Numbered from the stretch's first letter, positions 33,301 through 44,909 are shown. The stretch: DNA of 64,000 nucleotides from Sphaerosporella brunnea (GCA_008704415.1 VXIS01000007.1:124001-188000); one strand, 5' to 3'. A program made the numbers and translations. The notes: generated by a model from the sequence alone, not told the origin.

Positions 33301-36300
33301 GCATGACAGAAACCAGCTGTAGTTAGTCGTATTCATGCGCTGTGGTTGAGGTGATGCCGTTGCGCACTGTTGGTTGAAAAAACAAAGCACATATATATAT
33401 TCATACCTAAAGCCCATCTCGTTAGCCGCGGTTTGTCATCACGAGGCTGTCGCTTAGTTACCCGGCAGCGATCAACTAATCTCGCAGTTCCCCACCACAA
33501 CAAAAGGTCCAATCCCTCGTTCAACCTCGAAACTTTCCATGAGGACATATTTCTATTGGTTGTCTGGGACTCAACATTAGTTTGCTCCCAAGCTTGAATG
33601 CCACAATCTGACTGATTCTGGCATGTTAGTCCCTTCGCCCCGCACCTTGATCACCATCAGGCTTCAATCTGCTGCACAATATGGATCGGACGCTGATGAC
33701 GTCCTTCTGCGGGACGCACAAGGTTTGGTTGAGCAACTGAGGTTGGTATTACAACGCCCGAAAAAGCCGCCGCAAACGCCGCTCATGCCAATTTCGGGTT
33801 GTATACATTTGGAGGCTCCATAGTCACCGCACTTACTGTTTCCGACCGAGTAATCAATCTTCTCACGCCCTGCGTCCCATGGAAGGTTATTCGGGAATTG
33901 CGCTCAGTGCCCAGTGCCCAGTGACAGAGCACATTCGCCAGGTATCGCACTTTATGCAGACAAACAGATGTTCGGTGGAAAATATATCCCTGATTCTTAC
34001 ATGGATCCAACGAGCTCGGAATGAGTACCGAAAAGCTATCATTCCAGCGCATTGGGTTGGCATGCATTGTCTTGCCGTTTGCGGCCTCTTTTCCTGAGGT
34101 AGCTTTCATGTTGGTCGGCAGTTTCCCCACCTTTGCGGTAGTTTGACTGTGGCGAGCCGCCATAGTTGCTCTCTCCTTTCATATCCATGCCGTGCATTGT
34201 AGATCAACTGATTATCGCCGTTTTCTGGAGCAACTGGCTCGACGACAAAACGCTCCTCGATGCAATCTGCCGTTGCATAAAAGCTTCCAGGACGAGTTGT
34301 TGCCAAACAAAAGCACGGCACGCATATATCACCACTTCATGGATAAACCTCGGGCCATTCTCAAGCGAGAATCCCCACCTCGGGATACACTTGTGAAGCT
34401 TCTCTCGCTAAAGCCACCACATCGCTTTCCGAGGTTACTGTTGTTATTTAAGGATCTCGATCAGAAGTGTTAATCTGAGCTTTCACCTGACAGGTCTATC
34501 TTGAAAAGTTATCTCCAGATTTATGAAAACGTGGGGGATTGACACAAGACCGACCTACATGGTGATTTCAGTATGTGCAAACAATAGCTCCACGGCGTGT
34601 AAACGGCGAATGCTCGTGCTCAATCATGTACGACATTCGAGTCCGAATACCACAAATAATCTCACCATACCTTTGCACTACAGTCTTGCATCAGTGGAAA
34701 GTATGCGAAGTCAGTAGAGTAGGTATCCCGGGAGTTTTCTGTGCTCTTCCTGTCAGGATGTCAAAGCGAGTGATTAAGCATGCAACAGTCACACTTACCG
34801 AAACGGTTACTCGCTGACCAGCAGACTCTTCAGCGAATCGAAAAACGGTTTGCCTCTTGGTGTGGCAGTCGGTCAATACGAGATAAATTCCCCTCAGGAA
34901 TCTGGCGGAAGCTGTGGTCTGTTGTGGCATGCAACACCTGTGCATCCTACAGCAACCGTCACCAACATTCCTCGCAGAGTGGCAACCGGCGATAACACGG
35001 GTTGTAGCGGAAGGCCTTACAAGTTACAACGCCGTAGCCACGTGTCCTCCTACATACGAAATTATTACGAATCCCCCTGAACCGGGGAACGGCCCTACAC
35101 CCTCGCCGAAGAGGCCAACAGCCGAAACTCTATAACCCGTGGCGCACTGCAGGCATTACAGATTCCCCAGACAGGAAGTCTCATTCGACAAACCTCAAAG
35201 AGGCAGATGCAAGACTAGCTACACATAAAGACAGGACGAGAGCAAGCCTCGAGCTACAACACACATAACATTCAACGTTTGGAGCTGCGGTGTTTCACTG
35301 GATCAGGCCCAATCCAAAGGCCTAGGCTACCTTCTTCAGGAGCACTTGCTTTTTCGCTTGTTGCTCTTCCGTGTGCTGCAGGTGGCACGGCTTGAGGCGG
35401 TCTGCTCCTGTTGGATCTTGGTTGCACCTCCTGTCGACAGCATGGACACTTTTTACCGTGTGCGCCTACAATCGATGATCGTATCTTTTGCGGACGGTAC
35501 AAGCGCATCCCTTGAGCACACAGCCGGACGTTGGCCTGCCGTATGGGCTTCCCTTTTTCTTGAAGCTCGCGTCAACTTGATAGGCGAGTTGATGCTGCAG
35601 TGCTTATTTCATGGCCCGAGATGTAGTAAAGAGACAAACATATGTATGCACGAAGACCCGCCTTCCTTCCTGCAGGTGTCCGATGGTGAGCCCCTAAAAC
35701 AGTCACCCGCTCACTCCGGGACTTTGACATCATCAGACTTCAATTTGCTCCTCGGCATATGTATGCGCATGCGCTGCTTACCGTGGAAATTCTTCCATTC
35801 CGAGTCATAACTGTTGGTGTTGTTTACATGAGTTGTTTAGACTTGTTGCACTCCAAAGGGCAACACTACATATCACTCAAACTTCATGTCTTCATTTCAA
35901 CATCACTCTCTTGATTCTTCTTTTCTATCTGACCCCACTCATAATCACATCCCTCCACAGCAACTTGGAATGTGCGCCCGTTCTACCCCCCAGCCTCAGC
36001 AACAAAAAGAACTGAGGATCGTTTTTTTCAGGTGCAGCGGTCAGACCGCCATTGTCAATCTACCATGCAAAGACAAACAACCCAGCTCACAGGATGAGCG
36101 CCGAGAGTTATACTGAAGATGGATCTGCTTCCTCCCCTCCTCCCTCCCTCACTCGCGTCACAGTTCCCGCGTCGTCAACCCGATCACCAGACGCGTGGGG
36201 GAAGTTGTTGAAATTGTACACCATTTGCAAAGCGGTTTCACCACTCAAACAAAGTGAGGCCACAAAAAAACAGGTGCAGAAAATGCTTTCGATATGCCAC

Positions 36301-36509
36301 GTATTATAGACAACGCATCCACTGAACCGGATGACGCTGTATATGCTATAGGTGGGGAGTGTACCTCCGAGCGTATGGAGAAAGGAAAAAGAAAGAAAAA
36401 TATCACCGGGGCCGGACCGGGAAAAGTGTATTGTATTTTATCGGGGAATTCGAAACCGCTAAATTACAATGGCGATAAAAACAGAAGCGAGATGCGATTG
36501 GAAAAAAAT
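30306..36509. other. Gene-poor region, 6.2 kb, no gene supported
   Basis: Many short frames on both strands and none with recognisable protein content. No terminal repeats or long inverted repeats were found by eye. It may be decayed repeats or long intergenic sequence. Confidence 0.5.
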
Positions 36510-36868
36510 CTAAAGCTTCGCAGCCTCGACAGTTCCAATCTTCAATTTCGCCTCATATTTAGGAAGAACATGTTCGTTGTGGAACTATATCTTCAAGTCA
36601 GCCCTTGCTTTCTTCTCAGCTGGAGGTGAAAACCTTTGCAAACTGCTTCGACGCGTCCTTGCCCGCAACTCGTTTCAGGATCTTTGCGCCGCCAGGGTGC
36701 TCATCGACGAAGCCTGTGCGACCATGTTAGTAACTCAGGAGAAGAAGAGAGAGAAGGAAGGCACAAACCAGTAACGTCATAGACGCCGCCATCGATGATA
36801 ACATAGATCCCGCCGTCTTCGGCAGACTTGTGTTTGGCGACTTCGGCGGGGGTGAAAACTTTCGACAT
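36510..36868 (-). CDS. Small cytochrome b5-domain protein, 84 aa
   Basis: Three exons (36868-36769, 36713-36634 and 36584-36510) joined by introns of 55 and 49 bp. The product starts [15 protein letters not shown] and carries the haem-binding core [20 protein letters not shown] with its first axial His in HPGG, then KQFAKFHNEHV with the second axial His, and ends [12 protein letters not shown]. It is a bare cytochrome b5 domain with no membrane anchor, so probably a soluble electron carrier; its partner is unknown. Each exon is too short to stand out alone, and the gene appears only when spliced. The join at KQFAK-FHNEH restores the conserved second ligand. Confidence 0.9.
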
Positions 36869-38163
36869 CTTTTATTTCTTCCTATAGGTGATAGGTGAGC
36901 AAGTATGTACTTTTTCGTAGCAGTAATAGCAGAAGATTAGTAGTTGGATCCCCCCTCCCTCTCCCCCTTCCAAAGCAGGAGTGGAGCAGAGTGTGATGAA
37001 GCCGAGGTTGTGGGAACTGGGATCGAGAGTGAAGAAGGCTGGGTTTTTGTTGCAGCCCTAGTGACAAACGCACGCGCTTCATTGGTTGCCGGGATTTTGA
37101 CCGAAAGGCTTGGCGCGCCCTTCGGCGTGTCGGCTTGCATGTGATGTTGTACTAAGTACCGAAGAAATCCGGGCAGAGAAATAAGGCGAGAATAAAGAAA
37201 AAGCTTCACGATGTACAGATGCCATGACTTTACTCATCCAAACTGGCATATTTTACCATCCTCTGCCTGTTCCTGAACTTCATGCTGTGACACCATTCTC
37301 CTTCAGCAGCGGCAATTTGCTGTAGGTGGAGGTTGTAGACAGCATCAGTCTCAAAACGCCACCCTTCACCTTGACAACTCTGACATTAGCCTTATGTCCG
37401 GATTTTCTACGGTATCTACCGTATTAACTCTATCTTAAGCACCAGGGAAGTCACACAGCCTTATAGCAAAGTCACTCAGCCACTAGTGCTGAAGACAGAT
37501 GGCTTTTGAGTCAACCGAGTGAATTTTACTGGCTGAGTGAGACACTGTGACGCACAGCTGATGCCACTACCCGCCACTCTACTCGCGGCGAATCCACCAC
37601 CAGAAGCTGACAATATCACCTGAATAGCAAAGCGGGCTTCTCTTAGACAGTATTCCATGATAAGTATCTCCAAACGAGAAGCATATAAATATCCGCGACG
37701 CTGCTCCGCAAACGGATCCAGGTATGTGTAGAGGACAAAAGGGAATTGGAAGCATGGTGGCAAGCGTCACCACGCCTCCAGAAAAGCGTGCTTCTCATTC
37801 GATCGAGTTAGCAGGATATCAGTTACGTTACAAAAAGCGCAGGTAGAGAGGCAATACAGCCATGACAAAAGAAGCGAAGTAAGTAACAAAGGTAATGCCA
37901 TCAACAAGTTTCCCCGGATAGAAGAATCACGTTACAAAAAACGATGGGCTGGCTATGAACAAAAAAAAAGCAATGTAGAGATCCGCTCAGACCAACAAAA
38001 GGATGAGGATGAAGAAAGAAAAACGGGACCAAAAAGTTGGTACACCTAAAACCCCCATACGCCGTCATTTGGTATCATGTAACCTTCAATCTCTCAATGC
38101 AAAAACCAAAAGAAGGCCTGGGCCCGAAACTTATCACCGGACTTCTACAACTCTCCGAGTAGC
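36869..38163. other. Intergenic region, no gene seen
   Basis: Upstream of the cytochrome b5 gene and 3' of the F-BAR gene. It has a weak inverted repeat (GTCACTCAGCCA at 37473 against TGGCTGAGTGAGAC near 37531) and a solitary TACCGTATTAAC resembling the end of element D. Confidence 0.45.
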
Positions 38164-41100
38164 TTAACACAACTGGAGATAATTGCTAGGCACCAATCCA
38201 GAGCATCCTGTCACTCCAACAAGCTCCGCGTCCCACCATCCATCTTCCTGATGAGCCAATATTGCGAGGATATCGCCCTTAGTGAAACTCATCTCCGTAG
38301 GGATGGCGGCAGTGTATTGATACATCGCCCGCGCATAGTTGATTATGGGCCTGCCATCCCGAGACACGTTGTTGCCCACAGTGCTCTTGCTTCTGGGCCT
38401 TGCAACTTCTGCACCTCCTTGGTACATCTGAACAGCACCCTGATCACCGTAATAACTATTGCGATTGCTGCCGCTGCCATAGCCATCGCGGGTGCTACCA
38501 GCACGGCTTCGGCTCCTGAAGTTGTAGCTCTCGCCACGGCTGTGGTTACTGAGAGCAGGCGATGCGGTGCGGTACTTGCTGAGAGCAACCTCTTGGCCCG
38601 GCCCGGGTGAGCCTTGGTTATAGGCGGCATACGGACTGGGCTTGCTGCTGTTTGCAGTTCCTGGGCGTGACTGTGTGTAAGGGTTCGGAGAAGTGGCACG
38701 GCTGTATGGATTCTGAGGCTTGGGGGAGTTGTTCCGGTAGGCTTCGTCGCCGTACAGCTGGGGCCGTGGACTAACACTTCTGGCAGGGCTGCCAGATCCG
38801 TCTCCAGCAACAACCATATCGCGAGAGCTGTGCTGAGATTGAGGTCTATCATAACCCATTGTCCGAGAGCGCGGTCTTCCCTGCATCTCACTCGCCACGG
38901 CGGGCATCTGCGGAGGACCTTCAAGCAGGTTGTTGCGTTGGTTAACATATCTCTGGGTTGTCTGTTGCATTTGTGCGGAGTCAAAAGCTGGCGGAGGAAC
39001 GCCTAATGCACTTGTTGGCTTAGGGATGTATCCTGGCGGAGGAGTTCCACGTTGGGCTGCAGCAACCGCAGAATTTGGTGCTGGCGTAGCAGAAGGTGCT
39101 GGAGTGGCTAAACCGAAATATCGATCTGCCGAATTCCGGCCGACGGAATTCTTAGTCACGCCCTTCAGTTCAGCTAAGGCCTGTGCGACGGGATCCAAGT
39201 CCTCTTCTTCCTGTGGTTTCTGAGCCAGCTTGGGCTGGGCGTCCTGTGGGGTGGAAACGTCGAAAACATTTCCTCCAACATTCAAAGCCAAGCTCGCATT
39301 TGGTTCGATAGGCTCTGGGCTAGCATAACGGTCGTTGCTCGCCGTGAATTGCGACTGCCTCTGCCTTCCCGTAGACCCAAATCCGGCAGCGGTAGGCGAA
39401 TTAGCAATGTTGTTTGGAGCGGTCGACGGCGACCACGTCTTTCGATTGTTAAGCGATCCAGGCGTTGTTGCAGATGGTTCTCTCTGACGCTGAGCTTCGA
39501 GCCGACGTTGCTCTTGGAGTTCTAGCTGCTGCTGTTGCTGTTGTTGCATTTGCTGTTGCTGCTGTTGCTGTCGCCGTTGCTGTAGCCGCTGCTGTTGCTC
39601 TAGCATCTGTTGCTGCTGTTGTTGCTGCTGGAGAACTATCTGCCGCTGGCGATGGTCCTTCTCGCTCTTGCTCTTCCGGCGGAAAGGTGCACCACTGAAG
39701 AATCCGCTTCGACGCTTCATCTGTTTCTCTTCCTCGGCGGGAGTCGGTACAATGGCTTGAGCGGCCTGGGACACCTCGCTGCTACTGGTGCTAGTAGTAG
39801 TAGATTCGCTGGTAGGATTTGAATATTCACTGCCATTACTGCCTGGTGTTTGAACTGGACTGCTTAAGCTACTGTCCGAAAGCATATTTCCGGGTCGACA
39901 ATACATGGTCATACCATCCAGAGGGTACTCATTGTGAGGTACAGAAGCAGTGCGTTGATGTTTAGTCGGAGGGGTAGACTGGTGACGCTTTGATCTGGTT
40001 GAGGCAGCACCACCAGTGGGGTCTCTGTTGCTAATATCGCGGCGGTCACGGTCCTTTTCGCGTCGTCCACGATCCCTCCCAGAAGATGGTTGCTCTGGGG
40101 CTGGATCAGCCGATGGCTTGCTTGACTGAGACGAACAGGTTGACGGGTTCGGGGAAGCTGAGCGGTATGCCGGGTTTCCTGCCCGTGGGAATTGAGCCAA
40201 CTTATAGTTTTCTTCTGCCGCTTCCGATGCACCGTCATCCGAATAATCTCCACGCACGAAATTAATGTACTTGGGTGCATCTACTTCTGTCAGAAAATCG
40301 CACCACGAGGCAGTTGTCCGGACAACGAACCAGGTATCTCTTGTCCAGTCCCCTTATCCACGATGAAGGAAGTGATGTCCTTTTCCACTTCGATATCCTC
40401 GAGGGAGAGTCGGATTTTCTCGCAGGAGGCATCGTCGCTGACGCAGACCGTAGATGAGATGTTGGCAAACGTCCAGCAGCTCTGTTTCAAGAAATCAATC
40501 CGCTCTTCTTCAAGATCTTGGAATCCCTAACAGCGAGTCAGTAGGGTTTCGAGATTAGAGGTTGTACCTTCTTACATCGCAGGCCTCTTTCCATTGACGG
40601 TTCCACCGATCTGTCGTCTTTTCCAGGGCCTTGATGGCGTTTTCATACTCAGCGTTCGAGGTTGTTAAGGCTACCTGGGCCTTCTCAAGCCGCGCTTTGT
40701 TTTTTCTCTCCTCTTGACCCATTACCATATGTCCTTGCGCGAGATAGCCCTTAATTTTCAGACAATCCCGTTCATAAGCGTCTTTGGTCTTGTTGACTTG
40801 TTGGGTTTGTTGCATCTTCAGCTTGAGGATCTTCTCGCATCCGCCCTGGATAATTCGTCGTCTCTCCCGCATGGCGCCTGAAAAGGCCGCGAGTGGTTCC
40901 TCGAGCTCCGTTTTCATCTGATTGGCGATGTTCTGGTGCGCTTTCGCCATGGACTCGACTTCAAGTCTTATGACGTCCATCGAAGATTTGAGGGAGCCTC
41001 CTTCCGCCGACCCCAAGGGTTTCTTCGAGAGAGCGAGGAGCTTGCGCGCAAACTCATCTTCAATTGTGGCTCGAGCTATTCGGTCCGAGTCAGCGGAATA

Positions 41101-41327
41101 GCGACAAGTGGTTCAGTGTTGGGACGTGTACCTGCATAGAAACCTTTCAGTTCGTCGCATGTTGTTTTCGCATCGTGCATGCGCTGCAGCATGGGGCCGA
41201 CACCCGCATCTTCTTTACCCCAGAAGTTGTTCGCAACTAGCAAGAATCAGTTTCACCGTGCCGAATAGCGGAGCGACGGCGAATCCTTACAGGAGAGCGT
41301 GACCGAGGGTTCCGATCGGGCAACCAT
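38164..41327 (-). CDS. imp2: F-BAR and SH3 cytokinesis protein, Cdc15/Imp2/Hof1 family
   Basis: Five exons (41327-41291, 41236-41132, 41075-40576, 40526-40331 and 40286-38164), 986 residues. The N-terminal F-BAR domain includes FANNFWGKEDAGVGPMLQRM, ARATIEDEFARKLLALSKK and long helices with WKEACDGFQDLEEERIDFLK. A disordered middle region is rich in Ser/Pro/Arg and has a Gln-rich stretch. The C-terminal SH3 domain runs from about residue 925: ARAMYQYTAAIPTEMSF, GDILAILAHQEDGWWDAELV, GLVPSNYLQL. Proteins of this layout bind membrane at the division site and organise the actomyosin ring and septum. S. pombe imp2 and cdc15 and budding yeast HOF1 share the layout, so the exact orthologue is uncertain. 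Introns are 44 to 56 bp. Confidence 0.92.
39525..39632. repeat. CAG/CAA-type trinucleotide tract coding for poly-Gln
   Basis: On the minus strand this is an interrupted CAG/CAA array within the F-BAR protein gene, coding for short Gln runs separated by Met, Leu, Glu and Arg. Mixed codons suggest the protein feature is kept rather than a pure slipping repeat. Confidence 0.85.
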
Positions 41328-41789
41328 GACCGTGGTGGGGTAGTTGTGTTTGGAAGCTCTTTGCTGGTGGTGCTAGGACGGGTTGAGGACTTCGGAAAGA
41401 ATGGAAGAGGCTGGGGGGACACCACAGCAATGCAGCGAGGGATGTTCTCAGGTTTTTCGTAGCAATAATCGTAAATCGTAGAGTAAGGATCCAACAGTGA
41501 AAGGTGAAGGAAGGAAGGGCTGCGATAGCGCAAGGCGGAGCCAAAAAGCTGTGTTGAGAAAATGAGTGAACAGAGTTGAACTAGATCGATGACCCGGTCA
41601 CATCAACGTCTTCTTTGCAGCAGCACTCTGGACTCTGGAGAACCGTGCTCTGGTGACAAGAAGAGCAGCGGCAAGCCATTTTAGCGCTGCTTGGAGGAAG
41701 CGAATCCATAAACAACAGGTACCATAGCGTTGTCCTGGCAACAGCAAGGTTAGCTTGGCGGCTTCATCTCATGATGACCAGATTGAAAG
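41328..41789. other. Upstream region of the F-BAR gene
   Basis: Probable promoter and leader, with no gene. It ends at the MITE C element. Confidence 0.45.
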
Positions 41790-41791
41790 TA

Positions 41792-41987
41792 CCGTATTGA
41801 CTCGGATATAAGAGACCCCCCTAAATTTAGTTAGCGGCAAAGAATTGCCTTATAGGGAAATTTTTAAGCTTACCGAGGAGGGTTTTTGTTTTTACTGACT
41901 TCCTTTTGGAGACATTAAATTCCCTATAAGGCAATTCTGTGCCGCTAACCAAATCTGGAGGGGTCTCTTATAGCCGAGTCAATACGG
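41792..41987. mobile_element. MITE family C, 196 bp, long inverted repeats
   Basis: The arms extend about 70 bp: CCGTATTGACTCGGATATAA from the left and CCGTATTGACTCGGCTATAA from the right, continuing through AGAGACCCC, GTTAGCGG and AGAATTGCCTTATAGGGAA. TA flanks both sides (41790-41791 and 41988-41989). The right TA is also the left flank of the next element. Confidence 0.92.
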
Positions 41988-41989
41988 TA

Positions 41990-42115
41990 CAGTAGAGTCT
42001 CTATATAAGAATACGGTCATATAAGAATACCCGCCCTATAAGAATATGGGTGGCCGGTCTCGACCAATTTTGTATGGGAAATAAGAATAAATTTCTTATA
42101 AGAATATTCTTAGGA
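41990..42115. mobile_element. MITE family B, diverged copy 3 (right end unclear)
   Basis: Begins CAGTAGAGTCTCTATATAAG directly after TA and contains ATGGGTGGCCGGTCTCGACC, related to the ACGGGTGACCGGTCCCGACC of copy 1. The right end is not recognisable: similarity fades near TTCTTAGG at about 42110. Confidence 0.7.
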
Positions 42116-42530
42116 ATGGCAAAAAAATTTATGGGTATACTTATAAAAAGTGGTGCCGGGTAACTCGCGGGGGTTGGCTCGACAAATTTTTACCCCCAAA
42201 AACCAAGCTTTACATTCTGATCAGAGAAAGCTCAACCGATGGCGCATAGAAATTCAATCTAACATGTTGCAAGGCTAGCTGGAGGGCTTTAGGGAGAGGA
42301 TGGGAGTAGACCGCCCCGGCTCTTCAAGTTCAAACATTTTGATATGTGCACCTCAAACCCCCTGACAGTCTCTTTCTAACCACGGTTCTTGTAGGGTGCG
42401 GATATGGGTCGAGTGATGGATGATGTAGGGCTAGGGGTGTAGGTCGAGTGACGCTTGATGTACCTAGCTAGATAGACACCCCGGGTCAAACTTAGAATAG
42501 ACTTAGACCTCTACATACCACCTGCTACTG

Positions 42531-42818
42531 CCGGCGCCGAAGTCAATCTTTTCTAAGTAGCAAATGTACTATGTTTGGAAACATGACACCGCCGGCGAAT
42601 CTTATGTGACGGCGACAACACTATCTAAGGAGGCGACAATGGCTGGGCGCGGTACACCGATGTACTCAACTCTAATTCTCACGGCCGCCTTGTGTCTCCG
42701 TCGTACCGCGACGTCTCCAGTGCCCGCCCCTCTTGGCCATCAATCAAGATTCGCCGGCGGTGTCATGTTTCCATACATAGTACGTTTGCTACTTAGAAAA
42801 GATTGACTTCGGCGCCGG
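42531..42818. repeat. Foldback repeat (family E), 288 bp
   Basis: The left arm CCGGCGCCGAAGTCAATCTT is mirrored at the right end (AAGATTGACTTCGGCGCCGG). Arms continue about 70 bp through CTAAGTAGCAAA, CATGACACCGCCGGCGAATCTT. An 80-codon frame across it is only the hairpin read as protein. No clear target duplication was seen. Confidence 0.85.
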
Positions 42819-42832
42819 AAATTCTCATCGCA

Positions 42833-42846
42833 CCGGAATAATACGG
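42833..42846. mobile_element. Terminal fragment of MITE D
   Basis: CCGGAATAATACGG followed by TA is identical to the last 14 bases of the element at 5564-5939. The rest of the element is absent. Confidence 0.55.
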
Positions 42847-43173
42847 TACTACACTCACCCCTCAATGAGCTGGATTTTTTTTTTTTTCTTTGTGACTCTC
42901 AATCAGAATACGCTGTCGTGGTTATGCAATTGTGGTTTCTGCAGTGCAATCACCAAGACTTTTGTCTAGGAACTGTACCAAATGGGTGTTCTACCGTATC
43001 GTCTGGGTCTTAAGCAACGCAGGTCGAAGGGGGGTGTTGCCAAGCTATCAAAAAGTTAATTTCTAAAGACTCGCGCACGGGCGATGCTGTATCTAATTTT
43101 TATCTACAGCAGCAGAACCATTACAGTGCCAGCGTTGTTGGTCGTCCATCGCCCATAGTAAACTCTCTCGAGG

Positions 43174-43404
43174 TATCCGAATTTTTAAGTATCCGGACAC
43201 CCTGGGACAGAAACCCTAACCCACGCGCGCCCCACCAAAAAAGTTCCACTTCTTTGTGCCCAAAGGCTCGAGGGGGCTCTCGGCCTAAATTTGAGCTCAA
43301 GAACAGTTTTTTGGGGTGAAAGAGAGTGAAGAAATTGATTTTTCGTTGCATAGTCGGAGTGGTCGGACAGGGTTTCTGAGTGTCCGGATACTTAAAAATC
43401 CGGC
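43174..43404. mobile_element. Inverted-repeat element (family F)
   Basis: The left end contains ATTTTTAAGTATCCGGACAC and the right end is its mirror image (GTGTCCGGATACTTAAAAAT). Both are followed inward by AGAAACCCT. Exact boundaries and target duplication are uncertain. A related end appears at the right edge of the window. Confidence 0.78.
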
Positions 43405-43443
43405 GAGTAACTTTACCTTACGTATTGTATGAACTAGTGAACA

Positions 43444-43464
43444 GCCGTGTGGTGACCACACGGC
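43444..43464. repeat. Short hairpin, 9-bp arms
   Basis: GCCGTGTGG and CCACACGGC separated by TGA. Too short to interpret. Confidence 0.6.
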
Positions 43465-43756
43465 GTGGTGTCATTAGTACAGCGCCACTTAATGTAAAGT
43501 CATATGTACGTTGCAGTCAGGGCGTATGTGTGTGAAACACGACGCAGTAAAGTAATGAGAGGAGGTAGTGGGTTAAAGTAGTAACGTAAAGAGAGGAGGT
43601 AGTAGGTTGGGCTCGAGGAGGCAAGACCGTCTCACTTCACCGCGAGCACCGGCACAGATAAATACAATTCCATTCCATTCCACGACTATCGACAAATCTA
43701 GCACTGTGTACAGCAGCGTGGCCGCTCTACAGTATTGTCACTCAAGCTCCTCGACG

Positions 43757-44178
43757 GCTCCGCTCCACAATTCGCCGCCCAATCACAGCTAATTACTCAG
43801 CCGGTAGTAGGAAAAATCTTTGGGTTTCCTGCGTTGCGCCACCGGGCTCCACCGTGGAAGCCACCGCACGCTCACTTTGCACTATATATATATGGATAGA
43901 GACACGGGGGGCGATGATGGGGGTAGTAAAGCTGGGTGATTGAAAGGTTGCGGGTGGCAGAGGATGAGTGCGTTGAAGTCAAGTGTTGATTTACAGCTAG
44001 CCCTCAATTCCTTAACATTTTATTACCTGCCTCTGCGGCTCCCCTCCAGCTTCGCTCCACACTGCACCGCACAATCACAGCTAATCACTCAGTCTCTGGT
44101 AGGGTAAATTTTCGTGTTGAGCCACCGGGTTAAACGCCACCGGAAAACGCCACACCACTGCTCTATATAGGGATAGAT
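43757..44178. repeat. Two diverged direct copies of an approximately 150-bp segment
   Basis: CAATCACAGCTAATTACTCAG with GCCACCGGG, GGTAGTAGG and a TATATA stretch then GGATAGA (43786-43900) recur in the same order at 44090-44176 with many changes. Both copies end near a TATATA-like run. Origin unknown. Confidence 0.6.
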
Positions 44179-44203
44179 CTGCACACAAGGTGGCCGCCTT
44201 ATA

Positions 44204-44532
44204 CCGCATACTATCGCGTTGCCACCTATGTCGTTTTTTCACCTATGTCGCGCTGAAAAGTACGCTAGCTGGCTCAGAAATACGCGGGCAGCTCTGGCGA
44301 GGATCTGGCGCCACAACCACCGCCGGCCGTTGCCATGCGTATTTCTGAGCCAGCTAGCGTACTTTTCAGCGCGACATAGGTGAAAAAACGACATAGGTGG
44401 CAATGCGATAGTAAACTCGCAAGCAAGAGACTGGGCTAAGTCACTGCGCCATGTAGGCTTAGTGACTTTGCCACATGGCGCAGTGACTTAGCCAGTGACG
44501 TAGCCCAGTCTCTTGCTTCTGAGTTTATGCGG
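44204..44532. mobile_element. P1 foldback element, copy 2, split by a nested element
   Basis: The left end CCGCA (44204-44208) and TA (44209-44210) are separated by a 201-bp insert from the continuation AACTCGCAAGCAAGAGACTG at 44414. Removing the insert and one TA gives CCGCATAAACTCGC, identical to the start of the 10008 copy. The right end is GAGTTTATGCGG at 44532. TA flanks the whole (44202-44203 and 44533-44534). The right arm has a few extra bases (AGTGACGT) relative to copy 1. Confidence 0.92.
44211..44411. mobile_element. 201-bp foldback element (family P2) nested in P1
   Basis: Two 75-bp arms (44211-44285 and 44337-44411) that match at all but about one position, around a 51-bp GC-rich loop. 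Arms contain ACCTATGTCGCGCTGAAAAG and TACGCTAGCTGGCTCAGAAA. TA lies on both sides (44209-44210 and 44412-44413). Arm identity suggests recent insertion. Confidence 0.94.
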
Positions 44533-44537
44533 TACCA

Positions 44538-44909
44538 ATGTCGGAGTTGTCAGGGTTAGGGTTTTCAAATATCATGCTGCGCAACATCACTACAGTACCT
44601 CCAGCTCCAATCGTGACAACAACCAACAAAATGCTACCAGCGATGCCCCGAACTGAGCGAAATGACGATGCTTGGGCGTTCGGAGCCGAGAAGGCGGAGC
44701 AGGAGCAGGATGAGTCAAGGGTGAGGACGATTCAACACAGGAGGAGGATGAACCTGAGAGCGTCACACAAGAATAAAGAACCGGTTACGGAGGAGTACGA
44801 GCCTCTGGCCACGCGTTTGTCTAAAGACCCACAAGCAATAGTCGATGCGGAGGATCAGAGTTTTCCCCCGCTTTTCCCACTACAAGAAATCGTCCCCTCG
44901 TGGAAATAG
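44538..44909 (+). CDS. Unsupported 123-codon ORF just right of P1
   Basis: Starts five bases after the P1 element (MSELSGLGFSNIMLRNIT) and is rich in charged residues. I do not recognise it, and it has no clear splice structure. It may be a chance frame or a gene remnant. Confidence 0.2.
   Translation: MSELSGLGFSNIMLRNITTVPPAPIVTTTNKMLPAMPRTERNDDAWAFGAEKAEQEQDESRVRTIQHRRRMNLRASHKNKEPVTEEYEPLATRLSKDPQAIVDAEDQSFPPLFPLQEIVPSWK

Noticed and set aside
42564..42806. 80-codon ORF as a gene
   Set aside because: It lies wholly within the family E hairpin and is only the inverted repeat translated.
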